Origin: Chloroflexota bacterium
GTDB lineage: Bacteria; Chloroflexota; Chloroflexia; Chloroflexales; Roseiflexaceae
Direction: 5' to 3'
DNA: 44,717 nt
Assembly (NCBI GenBank): GCA_018969485.1
Contig: JAGWYG010000021.1
Span: forward strand, 1-44,717
The notes under the pieces are model-generated. The model saw only the letters and a list, made by a program, of their open reading frames with translations, did not search any database and was not told the origin of the DNA. Shown piece after piece: positions 7,348-16,166 of this stretch. Both the position numbers and the translations under genes were made by a program. Position 1 is the stretch's first letter, and each line of letters begins with the position of its first letter.

Positions 7348-9987
7348 ATGTTCTCCGCCGACATGCCGCTGTTCGCCGCCGAGTACCACTACTTCCGCGC
7401 CGCACGCGTCGACTGGGAGCCGATGCTGGCGCGCATGCGGCAGCTTGGCGCCAACACGATCGCGACCTACGTGCCCTGGGCCTGGCACGAGGTGGAGCCG
7501 GGGGTCTTCGATGTCGCTGGGACCAGCGAGCCGTGCCGTGATCTGATCGGCTTCGTGGAGTGCTGCGCGGCGCTCGGGTTTCGCGTGATCCTCAAGCCCG
7601 GGCCATTCTGTGATGCCGAATTGCTCGGCGGCGGCATCCCGCCACGCCTGCTGGCGCAGCACCCCGAGATCGCAGCGCTGCGCCCGGATGGCGTGCCGTG
7701 GCGCCACTCGGACAGCGGCGTCGCGCGGCCATGTCTGCTGCATCCGACGTACCTCGCCGCGGCGCGCGCCTGGCTGGCGGCGTTCTCGCAGGCGATGCTG
7801 CCGTATCAGGCGCCACAGGGGCCGATCATCGCGCTCCAGGCCGAAAACGAGACGCCCGGCGACGGCATGCTGCCTGCTGATATCGGGCTCGATCCGCGCT
7901 TTCGCCTCGATTACAATCCGTATGTCGTCGATGTGCTCTGGCCGGCCTGGTGTGCCGAACACGATCTCGATGTGCCGGCGCCGCGTACCTGGCACGCGCC
8001 GGCCGATCTCGCCGACGTGCAGGCGTATGCGCTGCTCAATGCCTTCACCGATCAGCTGTATGCGCAGGGCGTGGCGCAGGTGGCCCAGGGGCTCCGCGAC
8101 GCCGGCTGGACGGTGCCGATCTTCCATGATCTGCTGGCGATGCCGTGGGAGGCGGCCGGCTTGCTGGCCGATATCGGCGCGATGGCGCGGGCGACGGGCT
8201 GGCTTGGACATAATGTCTACCCCGAAGACGTGCGTGAGCCCTTCGTCGGGCGGGAGTGGTATCGCTACTCATTCGAGGAGTACGTGCATTTCGCCATCTG
8301 GCGCCCACGCCTGATGGCGCGGCTCAGCCCGGCGTTCCCCAGCTTCATCCCCGAGATCAGTGCCGCGCAGGATTTCTTCTTCGCCGCGCCGTTCGTCGGC
8401 GGCAGCCGCGGGTGCTGTGTGTACATGGCAGCGCAGAGCAGTCCCGACGAGCCGCGCGCCGGCGCATTCGCACGCTGGGCGATGGAGGCACCGATCCGGC
8501 CGGACGCGAGCGTGCGGCCGCGGTTCTGGAATGCGCGCGGCCTGTTCCTGCTGCTGGGAATGGCGGGTGGCGATTATGCCGCTGCGGCCGAATGCCCGAC
8601 GCTGGCGCTGGGATACAGCCATGTGCCTGAACACACGTCGATCTGGCAGTACCAGTTTGATTATCCGCAGGCCGGGCCGGCCTGGCAGCCAGACGATGCG
8701 CGGCTGTGCGGTGTGCTCGCCGGCACCGATCACGGCGTGCGCAGCCAGCGACTGGCGCAGCAGCTAGTGCGCGCCGGCATCGACTTCGCGGTCGTGGACC
8801 TCGATGCGGCCGATCCGGCGGAGCTGGCGCGGTATGCGCTGGTGCTGGTGCCTGCGACGCCGGTGCTGGCACGGGCGACGCAGCAGCGCCTGGCCGAAGC
8901 GCCCAATGTCATGCTGGCCGGCGCCGAATCGACGGCCTACGATGAACGGCTACGGCCGTGTGCGCTGCTGCAGGCAGCCGAGGCGGCCGGGCGGGTGGCG
9001 AGAATGCCGGATGCCGCCCCCACGGCGATCGTGGCAGCGCTGGTGCGGCGTGGTGGGGTGCCGGCGCTGTTCACCAGCGGCGTCGAGGGGGTGGACGTGT
9101 CGTGCCGGATCGGCACGGCCTGGCGCTACGTGTTCGTCGCCAACCGCATGGCGGAGGGCTTCGGCGGCACGCTGCGCGCGGCATCCGGCGGCGAGGCCAT
9201 CGCCCTGACGCTCGGCCCGCGGCGGGTCGCGGCGCTGGTGCTCGATGGCGACCGGCTGCGTGGCGCCGCGTGTGGTGGCGACGCCGGCGAAGGGGGCTGG
9301 TCGGTGGCATTCGGCGCGACGGCGCTGGCATTCAGCGGTGGTGCCGGCGTGGTGGCGTGTGACGGCGCCTGGCTGGTGTGCAGCGCGCCCGGCTCCGGCC
9401 AGTTTCGCATCACCGGCATCGCTGCGCCAGGCGCGCTGCTGGCATATCGGCTGCTGCTGCATGGCCGGGTGCTGGCGTGGCCGTCACACCGCGATGGCGC
9501 GACGGTCGTCGTCGGCTATACCGCCGATGACGAGAGCGGCACCACCGATGCGGTGTGGCTGGCGCCACCCGATGCGCCGCTCACCGCATACCTGCGCGCG
9601 TACCTGGTCACGTTGCTGCTGGCGCGTGCGGCGGCGCTGCAGCACGCGCTCACGACGCTGGCGCACGCACCGGCCGCCGGAGCGCTGCTGCCCGACGAGG
9701 CGCATGGTGCGCTGCAGCAGGCGCTCGCTGCCATGCGCGACGGCCTGGCGCTGCTGCAGGACGCCGCGACCGATGCGCTGACGCTGTCGGCGTACGCCGC
9801 CACCTGGCAGTCCGCCGACGACGCCGAGGACGTGGCGTTGGGGCGCATCGCCGCGCTGCTCACCTGGGTGCGGCGCAGCGTCGCGGCGGCACAACTGGCG
9901 GACGCGCCGGCGGCGACGCTCGAGCACTGGCTGGTGGCGGTGCTCGAGCGCATCGCCCGCGGCAGCCTGCGTGGCGATCGCGAGTGA
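7348..9987 (+). CDS. GH35-like beta-galactosidase
   Basis: An 879-residue glycoside hydrolase with an N-terminal TIM barrel of the GH35/GH42 clan. Signatures: ANTIATYVPWAWHEVEPGVF, then DLIGFVECCAALGFRVILKP and GPFCDAELLGGGIPPRLL. ALQAENE contains the acid/base Glu168, and FIPEISA carries the likely nucleophile Glu336. The remaining 500 residues are beta-rich and, towards the end, helical (about 750-870). No signal peptide is seen, so it probably acts in the cytoplasm on imported oligosaccharides. The open frame extends further left, but ATG 7348 has GGGAGG at 6 nt and begins directly on the barrel (MFSADMPLFAAEYHYF). First gene of a four-gene operon with gaps of 28, 23 and 13 nt. The usual second Glu context (ENEYG) is ENETPG, so substrate may differ from lactose. 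Confidence 0.85.
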   Translation: MFSADMPLFAAEYHYFRAARVDWEPMLARMRQLGANTIATYVPWAWHEVEPGVFDVAGTSEPCRDLIGFVECCAALGFRVILKPGPFCDAELLGGGIPPRLLAQHPEIAALRPDGVPWRHSDSGVARPCLLHPTYLAAARAWLAAFSQAMLPYQAPQGPIIALQAENETPGDGMLPADIGLDPRFRLDYNPYVVDVLWPAWCAEHDLDVPAPRTWHAPADLADVQAYALLNAFTDQLYAQGVAQVAQGLRDAGWTVPIFHDLLAMPWEAAGLLADIGAMARATGWLGHNVYPEDVREPFVGREWYRYSFEEYVHFAIWRPRLMARLSPAFPSFIPEISAAQDFFFAAPFVGGSRGCCVYMAAQSSPDEPRAGAFARWAMEAPIRPDASVRPRFWNARGLFLLLGMAGGDYAAAAECPTLALGYSHVPEHTSIWQYQFDYPQAGPAWQPDDARLCGVLAGTDHGVRSQRLAQQLVRAGIDFAVVDLDAADPAELARYALVLVPATPVLARATQQRLAEAPNVMLAGAESTAYDERLRPCALLQAAEAAGRVARMPDAAPTAIVAALVRRGGVPALFTSGVEGVDVSCRIGTAWRYVFVANRMAEGFGGTLRAASGGEAIALTLGPRRVAALVLDGDRLRGAACGGDAGEGGWSVAFGATALAFSGGAGVVACDGAWLVCSAPGSGQFRITGIAAPGALLAYRLLLHGRVLAWPSHRDGATVVVGYTADDESGTTDAVWLAPPDAPLTAYLRAYLVTLLLARAAALQHALTTLAHAPAAGALLPDEAHGALQQALAAMRDGLALLQDAATDALTLSAYAATWQSADDAEDVALGRIAALLTWVRRSVAAAQLADAPAATLEHWLVAVLERIARGSLRGDRE

Positions 9988-10015
9988 TCACCGCAGTTGT
10001 TGCGAGGAGGAGGCG

Positions 10016-10903
10016 ATGACGACGTACACCACGCCGGCCGACGCGCTGCGCGCCGCGCGCGCCGCCGCGACGACCGAGGCCGAGCTGCACGTGCTGGCGC
10101 AATCGCCGCACAGCTTCGTCCGGGCGGCGTTGCTCGAGCGCCCGGCGCTGCCCGCCGGCGTGTTCGCCCGCCTGATCCCGACCAGCCTGGCCAGCGCCGG
10201 CGAGCTCGAGGTCGCGCAGCGGCTGGTCGCGCATCCACAGGCCACCGCGGCACTGCGCCTGCAGGTCGCCGGCATGGTCGCCGCGCCGAATGATGCCGCC
10301 GAGCTGATGGTGGCACTCAGCTGCAGCGATGTTGCGCTCGACGCGCTGCAGCCGCTGCTCGAGCGCGCCAACAGCGCCCTGCGCCGCCGCATCGAGCAGG
10401 CGGCGTCGCGCGGCGACGTCCGCGACGTGCTGCGGCAGATGCGCTCCCGCAACCGCGCGGCCGCGCCACCACCTGCGGCGCCACCGGCCGCCGAGCCAGC
10501 CGCATCGGCCGATGCGCCCTGGCAGCGCCTGCTCGATGCGCAGCGCGAGCAGGTGCGCGCCGCGCTCGCCGGCAGCGTGCTGCGCCATGAGGACGCGCAG
10601 TTCGACCGCGACTACTCGCGCGACAGTGCCTACGCCGAGACGACCCGCACGCTGGTCCTCGGCGCCGATGGCTGGTTCCAGTATGATGAGCAGCGCATGC
10701 TGTCGGTGTCGGCCGGCGACTATCTGTTCAGCCCGTCGATCCGGCGGACCACCGAGCGCGGCATCTGGTCGATCGTCTTCGAGGAGCGCCAGCGGCTGCT
10801 GGCCTTGCGGCGCGCCGATGGCAGCGTGGTCTGGCGCGCGGTGATCGGCGACCTGTCGACGGGTGTGTGCGTCCTCGACGGCGTGCCGTGGCAGCGGGAT
10901 TGA
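10016..10903 (+). CDS. Helical-repeat protein with beta-rich C-terminus, unknown function
   Basis: A 295-residue soluble protein. Residues 1-145 form alpha-helical repeats of the HEAT/variant-leucine-rich type, for example HSFVRAALLERPALPAGVFA and QATAALRLQVAGMVAAPND. An Ala/Pro linker follows at about 150-170 (AAAPPPAAPPAAEPAA), then a C-terminal domain rich in aromatic and beta-type residues (LVLGADGWFQYDEQRMLSVS, RRTTERGIWSIVFEERQRLL). No catalytic motif was identified. ATG 10016 is preceded by GAGGAGGAGG; the frame is open upstream but lacks another site. It is the second gene of the GH35 operon. Function unknown; a binding or scaffold role fits the repeats. Confidence 0.75.
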   Translation: MTTYTTPADALRAARAAATTEAELHVLAQSPHSFVRAALLERPALPAGVFARLIPTSLASAGELEVAQRLVAHPQATAALRLQVAGMVAAPNDAAELMVALSCSDVALDALQPLLERANSALRRRIEQAASRGDVRDVLRQMRSRNRAAAPPPAAPPAAEPAASADAPWQRLLDAQREQVRAALAGSVLRHEDAQFDRDYSRDSAYAETTRTLVLGADGWFQYDEQRMLSVSAGDYLFSPSIRRTTERGIWSIVFEERQRLLALRRADGSVVWRAVIGDLSTGVCVLDGVPWQRD

Positions 10904-10926
10904 GCAGAGCCCATGATGGAGGAGCG

Positions 10927-11889
10927 ATGATCTGCATGGCGGTGCCCGAGATCGAGACGATCGCGCTGGCTGAGGTGCGCGATACCCGCGACGTGGGGGT
11001 GGTGACGAGCGGGCCGGCATGGGCCGCGGCGCATCGCGCGGGCCTGCACCTCGCGCCAGCGTGGACCGACGCGCCGGTCGATGCCAGCGAGCCGGCATTC
11101 GCCGCGCTGGCCGCGCGCTGCCCCGCCGGTGTGGCAGTCATCTATGGCGTGGGTGGCGGGCTCGCCGCCGACGCCGCCAAGTACGTGGCACGTCACCACA
11201 GCCTGCCGCTGATCCTCATCCCGACGGCGCTCTCGGTCGATGCGCATCTCACCTGGGCCAGCGGCGTGCGCCGCGATGGCTGCATCACCTACCTGCCGAC
11301 CGGCGCGGCGCAGCGCGTGCTGGTCGATACGGCGCTGATCGCCGCGGCACCGCCGGGAGTGCGGGCGGCCGGCATCTGTGATCTGCTCTCGATCGCCACC
11401 GGCACGTGGGACTGGCACCATGCCGAGGCGCGTGGCCAGAACCCGCCGGAGCAGGCCTACCTGCCCTGGGCTGCCGCGCTGGCCGGCGAGATCCTGGCAG
11501 CCAGCCTGATCGTCGCCCCCGGCGCTGGTCGTGGCGAGCCGGCCGGGCTGCTCGATCTGCTGCGGCTGCTGGCGCTCGAGGTGCAGCTGTGCAACCTGCT
11601 CGGCCACAGCCGCCCCGAGGAGGGCTCCGAGCACTACCTGGCGTACGCGCTCGAGGCGCACCCCGCGATCGGCGCCGGCCATGCCCATGGCGATCTCGTC
11701 GGCCCGGCGATCATCCGCGCCGCCACCTGGCAGGGCCAGGCGGTTGCGCCGCTGCACGACGCGCTCGTCGCTGCCGGCGTGCCGCTCGACCGCGTGCCGG
11801 CAGCGGTGCTCGACGACGTCGAGCAGACCCTGCCGCAGTATGTGCGCCGCCACCGTCTGGCGTTCGGCATCGCACACGAGCTGTCATGA
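10927..11889 (+). CDS. Glycerol-1-phosphate dehydrogenase-like (EgsA/AraM family)
   Basis: A 320-residue member of the iron-containing/dehydroquinate-synthase-like dehydrogenases. It has the NAD-binding VIYGVGGGLAADAAKYVA, substrate loop LIPTALSVDAHLTW, and three metal-ligand regions: Asp in GICDLLSIATGTWDWHHAE, His in EEGSEHYLAYALE and His in GAGHAHGDLVGPA. Family members reduce dihydroxyacetone phosphate to sn-glycerol-1-phosphate (archaeal lipids; AraM in Bacillus). Substrate specificity here is inferred only. ATG 10927 follows GGAGG at a short 4-nt spacing; ATG 10942 is too far away. Third gene of the operon, 23 nt after the repeat protein and 13 nt before the macro-domain gene. Confidence 0.8.
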   Translation: MICMAVPEIETIALAEVRDTRDVGVVTSGPAWAAAHRAGLHLAPAWTDAPVDASEPAFAALAARCPAGVAVIYGVGGGLAADAAKYVARHHSLPLILIPTALSVDAHLTWASGVRRDGCITYLPTGAAQRVLVDTALIAAAPPGVRAAGICDLLSIATGTWDWHHAEARGQNPPEQAYLPWAAALAGEILAASLIVAPGAGRGEPAGLLDLLRLLALEVQLCNLLGHSRPEEGSEHYLAYALEAHPAIGAGHAHGDLVGPAIIRAATWQGQAVAPLHDALVAAGVPLDRVPAAVLDDVEQTLPQYVRRHRLAFGIAHELS

Positions 11890-11902
11890 TGAGGAGGCTA
11901 CC

Positions 11903-13222
11903 GTGCAGTCACGAACGTATGTCGTCGGCCGATCGCGCATTCAGCTGATCTTCGGTGATATCACTCATGCCACGACCGAGGTGGTCGTCAGCTCCGACGA
12001 TGTGCTGCTCTCGATGGGCGGTGGAGTGTCTGCGGCGATCCGCCATGCTGGCGGCGCAAGCATCGCGACGGATGCCGCCAAGCTGACGCCTGCGCGAGTC
12101 GGCGATGTGATCGTCTCGACGGCCGGGAATCTGCGGGCAAAGTATGTGCTGCATGCCATCACGCTGGGCGTCACAGACGACAGGCTCCCGATGGACCTGA
12201 TCGTGCGTCAGACGACACATCGCGTCATGCAGCTGCTCCCGCTGCTCGGCTGCACTTCGGTCGCATTCCCGGCGATCGGCGCCGGGGTTGCGCGCATCCC
12301 CTACGAGGTCGTGGCATCGCAGATGGCTGCCGTGCTGGTCGATAACCTGATCGACGACCCTGCGGCCTACCGCGTCGAGCTATGGCTCAGCGGCAGGGCC
12401 GGGCACATCGAGCCGCATGCGTTCTTCGCATTCTTCGAGGCGTTTGCGACGCGCCTCATGGGGGTCGCGACCGCGGCCGCACCGGGGATGGTGATCCTGC
12501 AGCCGCCGGGTGTGTCGCCGACGCCGATGGACGCGCACCAGGTGGCTGAATCCGAACGGCACCACCGCGTCTACGAGATGTTGCGGCACCTCGACGCCCG
12601 GCGCGATCAGCTCGAAGCCCGGCTGCTCGCGGCGCTCACCGCGACCGATCATCATGCCGATCAGCTGGTCTCGCAGCTGCGCAGCCACCTCGCGGATGTC
12701 GGGCAGCTCCGCAGCACCTACGCCGCCGAACTCGCCACGCTGGCCAAGGACGACGCTGCATCAGCCGACTCGGTCTTCGTCAGCTCGACCTATGTCGATC
12801 TCAGCGATCACCGCAAGCAGGTGCGCAGCGTCATCGACCGCTTGCAGATGCGGTTTGTCGGCATGGAAGAGTTCATCGCGACGGAGCATGCCCCGGTCAA
12901 TCTGATCCGACAGAAGGTGCAGGAGAGCCAGATTTATTGCGGTATTCTCGGCATGCGCTATGGCTCCGTCGATCCGGGCACAGGTCTCTCGATGACCGAA
13001 CTGGAATATCGGCAGGCGATCGCAAGCGGTAAACGCATCTGCATGTTTGTCATGAGCGATGGCGCTCCGATCACGCCCAGCATGGTGGAGCGCGATCCGG
13101 ACGCCTATCGTAGCCTGATCGACTTCAAGCAGCGGGTGTTGCAGTCACATGTGTGTGCCCTGTTCACCGATCCGCAGGATCTGGCGACCAGGGTCGAAGC
13201 GGCCCTGAGGCCGAGCGCCTGA
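11903..13222 (+). CDS. Macro domain-coiled coil-DUF4062 fusion protein
   Basis: A 439-residue three-part protein. Residues 5-175 look like a macro domain (ADP-ribose binding): IQLIFGDITHATTEVVVSSD, LSMGGGVSAAIRHAGG, VAFPAIGAGVARIPYE. Residues about 210-285 are charged and helical (coiled coil). From residue 290 on SVFVSSTYVDLSDHRKQVRS, RFVGMEEF, IYCGILGMRYGSVDPGTGLS, MTELEYRQAIASGKRICMFV follow DUF4062, a domain otherwise seen at the N-terminus of NACHT/STAND proteins and in TEP1. GTG 11903 follows GAGGAGG at 5 nt. Codon use is slightly less GC-biased than in its operon partners, which may mean separate ancestry. A role in ADP-ribose/NAD-linked signalling or defence is inference from the domains; the macro Asn-Asn usually seen after GDIT is SerSerAsp here. 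Confidence 0.82.
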   Translation: MQSRTYVVGRSRIQLIFGDITHATTEVVVSSDDVLLSMGGGVSAAIRHAGGASIATDAAKLTPARVGDVIVSTAGNLRAKYVLHAITLGVTDDRLPMDLIVRQTTHRVMQLLPLLGCTSVAFPAIGAGVARIPYEVVASQMAAVLVDNLIDDPAAYRVELWLSGRAGHIEPHAFFAFFEAFATRLMGVATAAAPGMVILQPPGVSPTPMDAHQVAESERHHRVYEMLRHLDARRDQLEARLLAALTATDHHADQLVSQLRSHLADVGQLRSTYAAELATLAKDDAASADSVFVSSTYVDLSDHRKQVRSVIDRLQMRFVGMEEFIATEHAPVNLIRQKVQESQIYCGILGMRYGSVDPGTGLSMTELEYRQAIASGKRICMFVMSDGAPITPSMVERDPDAYRSLIDFKQRVLQSHVCALFTDPQDLATRVEAALRPSA

Positions 13223-13509
13223 GCGCTGCAGGTGCGCGTGGGCACCATGCGCCGCGGGCAGGCAGCAGATCGTGGCGCGGGCGCACACCACCTGGTGGCC
13301 GCTGCGCCGGCGGGGAGCGCGCGGACGCCCGCGGGTCCTGGGCTCCGGCGCGGCGCGGGGCGGAGCCCGGCATGCGCGCTGCCGCCGCCGCGCGGCACCC
13401 GTCCGCAACGCGGAGCTCCGGCGTGATGTGTGGCAGCCTGGGCGCGCGCACCACCCCGCTGGGCGGCGTCACCCACCAGGGGCATGCGCGGGGCGGCAGG
13501 ACGCGGCGC
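13223..13509. other. Gap between convergent operons
   Basis: 287 nt, very GC-rich. Contains a possible terminator hairpin (gggctcc at 13340-13346 with ggagccc at 13362-13368). No gene-like frame. Confidence 0.45.
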
Positions 13510-14490
13510 TCAGGCGAGCAAGCCGCCGTGGCCGAGCGCGATGATGTCGGAGCGGCGCACGCGCTCGCCGGTCATCAGGCGCGGCAAGACCAGATCGACG
13601 ATGTTGATGTCACGCGAGCGGACGCAGCCCGGCGCGCCGAGCACCGGGATGGTGCGGTCAGCGCGCGTCAGGTACGCCAGCAGCAGCAGGTTGCCCGGCT
13701 CGACCGGCGCGCCATAGTGCTCGATGGTGGCGCCAGCCGCACGAATGCCGAGCGGTGTGATGTCATCGCGATCCATGATCGAGGTCTCGCCCGCGACGAT
13801 GACCAGCGCGGCATGCTCGGCGGCCTCGGCGACGGCGGTGGCGATCGCCGCCTCGTCGTGCGCGACGTAGCGCACATGGGCCACCTGCCCTGCGGCGGCG
13901 GCGACGCGGGCCTCGATCGCCGGCAGCAGCGCCTGCTCGACGCGCCGGCGGGCTGTCGGGCTGCCGACCAGGATGACCGCGACGGCGCATGGACGAAACG
14001 GCTGCAGCGCGACGACGCCGCCGCCCGGGGCCAGCGCCAGCGCCGCCTGCACCGTCGCTGCCGGGACCGCGAACGGGATGACCTTGATCGTGGCCACCCG
14101 ATCGCCCGGCTGCGCCGTGCTCGCATCACGCCGCGTCGCGATCGTCAGGCCATCGATGGCGTTGATCGCGCTCAGCGCAGCGACAGCGATGCGCAGGACG
14201 CCAGCCTCGGCGGCAACCAGGTTGACGCGGCTGTGCACCGCAGCCGTGCGGCGCAGGCCGGCACCGGTCACCGCCGCCGCCAGTTGCTCGGCCGCATCGT
14301 CTTCGGCGACATCATCAGGGTCGAGGATCGCCACGCGCACGCGGTCATAGCCCAGCGCTGCCAGCCGCGCGACATCGGCGGCGTCGAGCCGACGCCCCTT
14401 GGCGATCGCCTTGCGCCCCGCCGCATCGGCGACGTTGTGCCGCACGATGTGTCCGAGCGCCTGATCGAGCGGAACCGTCTGCAAGCGCAT
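13510..14490 (-). CDS. Molybdopterin-binding protein (MoeA/MogA-like domain)
   Basis: A 326-residue protein. The N-terminus MRLQTVPLDQALGHIVRHNV and KGRRLDAADVARLAALGYD resemble the linker region of molybdenum-cofactor proteins; residues 170-320 form a MoCF_biosynth-like domain (VAVILVGSP, ALVIVAGETSIMDRDDITPL, GAPVEPGNLLLLAYL, IPVLGAPGCVRSR). Such proteins are encoded beside mocA and xdhC and are thought to handle the pterin in molybdenum-hydroxylase maturation. ATG 14490 has GAGG at 6 nt; the upstream GTG 14496 is less likely. Last gene of the xdhC-xdhC-mocA cluster, 15 nt after mocA. Confidence 0.85.
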   Translation of the reverse strand: MRLQTVPLDQALGHIVRHNVADAAGRKAIAKGRRLDAADVARLAALGYDRVRVAILDPDDVAEDDAAEQLAAAVTGAGLRRTAAVHSRVNLVAAEAGVLRIAVAALSAINAIDGLTIATRRDASTAQPGDRVATIKVIPFAVPAATVQAALALAPGGGVVALQPFRPCAVAVILVGSPTARRRVEQALLPAIEARVAAAAGQVAHVRYVAHDEAAIATAVAEAAEHAALVIVAGETSIMDRDDITPLGIRAAGATIEHYGAPVEPGNLLLLAYLTRADRTIPVLGAPGCVRSRDINIVDLVLPRLMTGERVRRSDIIALGHGGLLA

Positions 14491-14505
14491 CCCCACCTCG
14501 TACCG

Positions 14506-15105
14506 CTATGTTCTGCCCCAGCGCTGGTAGTCTTCCGGGGTGTCGATGTCGATGGCGGCGCGCGCATCGTCGATCGGCACGATCGCGACCCGCGCCGGAT
14601 CGGCCGCGATGATCCCGCGGGCGCCCTGATCGCCGTGCACGGCGCACAGCTCGGGCACCAGCGCACGGTCGAACAGTACCGGCGTGCCGCGCTGGCCGGC
14701 GTAGCTCGGCGCGACGATCGCACCGGCGCCAGCCTGCCAGGCATCGATCAGCCGCGTGATCACCGCCGGATCGACGAACGGCTGATCGCCCAGGAGCAAC
14801 AGCAGGGCATCATACGGCGCAGGCGCCGCCAGCGCACCGACGCGCAGCGACGTGCTCTGACCCATCGCGTAGTCCGGGTTGAAGACACAGCGCACCGCCA
14901 GTCCGTCCAGCGCCGCCGCGACAGCCGGCGCCGCCGCGCCGGTGACCACGATCAGCTCGGCGATCGGCGCGGCCAGCGCGCGCTCGACAGCATGGCGCAC
15001 CAGCGGCCGGCCATCGATGGCGAGCAGCTGTTTGGGCTGCCCCATGCGCCGCGCCGCACCGGCCGCCAGCATCACCCCCACGATGCGCGGCGCCGCAGCG
15101 CTCAC
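14506..15105 (-). CDS. mocA: Molybdenum cofactor cytidylyltransferase
   Basis: A 199-residue nucleotidyltransferase that converts Mo-molybdopterin to its CMP form for xanthine-dehydrogenase-type enzymes. The nucleotide-binding signature GVMLAAGAARRMGQPKQLLA is at residues 10-29, LLLGDQPFVDP supplies the metal-binding Asp, and APSYAGQRGTPVLFDRAL is the usual GxPv segment. The GTG start at 15105 overlaps the stop of the upstream xdhC by 4 nt, implying translational coupling. Length fits MocA. A guanylyl-transferring MobA is less likely because of the xdhC partners. Confidence 0.9.
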   Translation of the reverse strand: MSAAAPRIVGVMLAAGAARRMGQPKQLLAIDGRPLVRHAVERALAAPIAELIVVTGAAAPAVAAALDGLAVRCVFNPDYAMGQSTSLRVGALAAPAPYDALLLLLGDQPFVDPAVITRLIDAWQAGAGAIVAPSYAGQRGTPVLFDRALVPELCAVHGDQGARGIIAADPARVAIVPIDDARAAIDIDTPEDYQRWGRT

Positions 15106-15833
15106 GATGGCGCGGCGCCCGTGCGGCCGTTGCGGACGGCGATGATCTCGGCGATGATGCTGACCGCGATCTCCTCGGGCGACTGGCCGCCGATCCGCAG
15201 CCCGATCGGCGCGTGGAGCCGTGCCAGATGCGCCTCGCTCACGCCGGCGGCGCGCAGGCGCTCGAGGCGCCGGGCGTGGGTGCGCGGGCTGCCGAGCGCG
15301 CCGACGTAGCGCGCTGCGCTCGGCAGGGCGACCAGCAGCGCCGGGTCGTCGAGCTTCGGATCGTGCGTCAGCACCACCACGTGGCTGTTCGCCGTCAGCC
15401 GGCCCGCCAGCGCTTCGTCTGGCCAGGCATGGACCAGTTCATCGGCGTGCGCGAAGCGCTCGGGCGTCGCGAAGGCGCCGCGCGCGTCGATCACCACCGT
15501 GCGGAATTGCAGGGTGCGTGCGAACGCCACCAGCGGAATGGCGATGTGTACCGCACCGACGACCAGCAGCGTCGCCGGTGCCGGATAGGTCTCGATGAAG
15601 ACCTCCAGGCCCCCCTCGTAGCGCCGTACCTCGTTGGCGCCGCGCTGCAGCAGCGCCAGCGCGTCGGCGACGATCTGCGCCGTCGCCGCGCCCGCCGCGA
15701 GCGAGCCGGTCGTCACGCCCGCCGCGTCGATCAACAGCTTGCCGCCGATCGGCGTCGCGCCAGCCAGCACGGTCGCGACCGCGACCGGCTGCTCGGCGTC
15801 GAGTGCGCGCCGCAGCGCGTCGTGGATCACCAT
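15102..15833 (-). CDS. XdhC/CoxI-family maturation factor, full length
   Basis: A 243-residue protein that in this family delivers the (sulfurated) molybdenum cofactor to xanthine dehydrogenase or CO dehydrogenase. The N-terminal XdhC_CoxI part includes TVLAGATPIGGKLLID and GGLEVFIETYPAP; the C-terminal Rossmann part has TLLVVGAVHIAIPLVAFART and VVLTHDPKLDDPALL, RYVGALGSPRTHARRL. Final segment PIGLRIGGQSPEEIAVSIIA is diagnostic. ATG 15833 has GAGG at 6 nt. It sits between the short XdhC-type gene and mocA. No molybdenum-hydroxylase subunits are in the window. Confidence 0.88.
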   Translation of the reverse strand: MVIHDALRRALDAEQPVAVATVLAGATPIGGKLLIDAAGVTTGSLAAGAATAQIVADALALLQRGANEVRRYEGGLEVFIETYPAPATLLVVGAVHIAIPLVAFARTLQFRTVVIDARGAFATPERFAHADELVHAWPDEALAGRLTANSHVVVLTHDPKLDDPALLVALPSAARYVGALGSPRTHARRLERLRAAGVSEAHLARLHAPIGLRIGGQSPEEIAVSIIAEIIAVRNGRTGAAPS

Positions 15834-15854
15834 ATCTGCCTCGATTGCCCGATC

Positions 15855-16166
15855 TCAGCGCAGCGGTTCGACGAACACATCGATGGTGCCACCACACGCC
15901 AGCCCGACATCCCAGGCCTCGTCGTCGGCGACGCCGAAATGCAGCAGCCGCGACTCGCCCGTCGCGATCGCCTGCTGGCATGCCTCGAATACGGCACCCT
16001 CGATGCAGCCGCCGCTCACCGAGCCCGCCATCGCGCCGCTCGACGACACCGCCATCTTGGCGCCTACCCCGCGCGGCGCCGAGCCGAGCGTGCGCACCAC
16101 CGTGGCGACGGCGATCGCGTCGCCGCGGGCGCGCCAGCGTTCGATTGCCGGAAGGACGTCATTCAT
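15855..16166 (-). CDS. Short XdhC/CoxI N-domain protein
   Basis: A 103-residue stand-alone XdhC_CoxI domain: VATVVRTLGSAPRGVGAKMA, GSVSGGCIEGAVFEACQQAI and LACGGTIDVFVEPL, the latter with the conserved Cys-Gly-Gly. Full XdhC proteins carry this plus a Rossmann domain, so this is the small CoxF/XdhC half-type. The frame is open to 16265, but ATG 16166 has GAGGG at 6 nt and starts the conserved region. First gene of the minus-strand maturation operon; a weak extended -10 (TGCTACCAT at 16214-16206) lies 40 nt upstream. Confidence 0.85.
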   Translation of the reverse strand: MNDVLPAIERWRARGDAIAVATVVRTLGSAPRGVGAKMAVSSSGAMAGSVSGGCIEGAVFEACQQAIATGESRLLHFGVADDEAWDVGLACGGTIDVFVEPLR

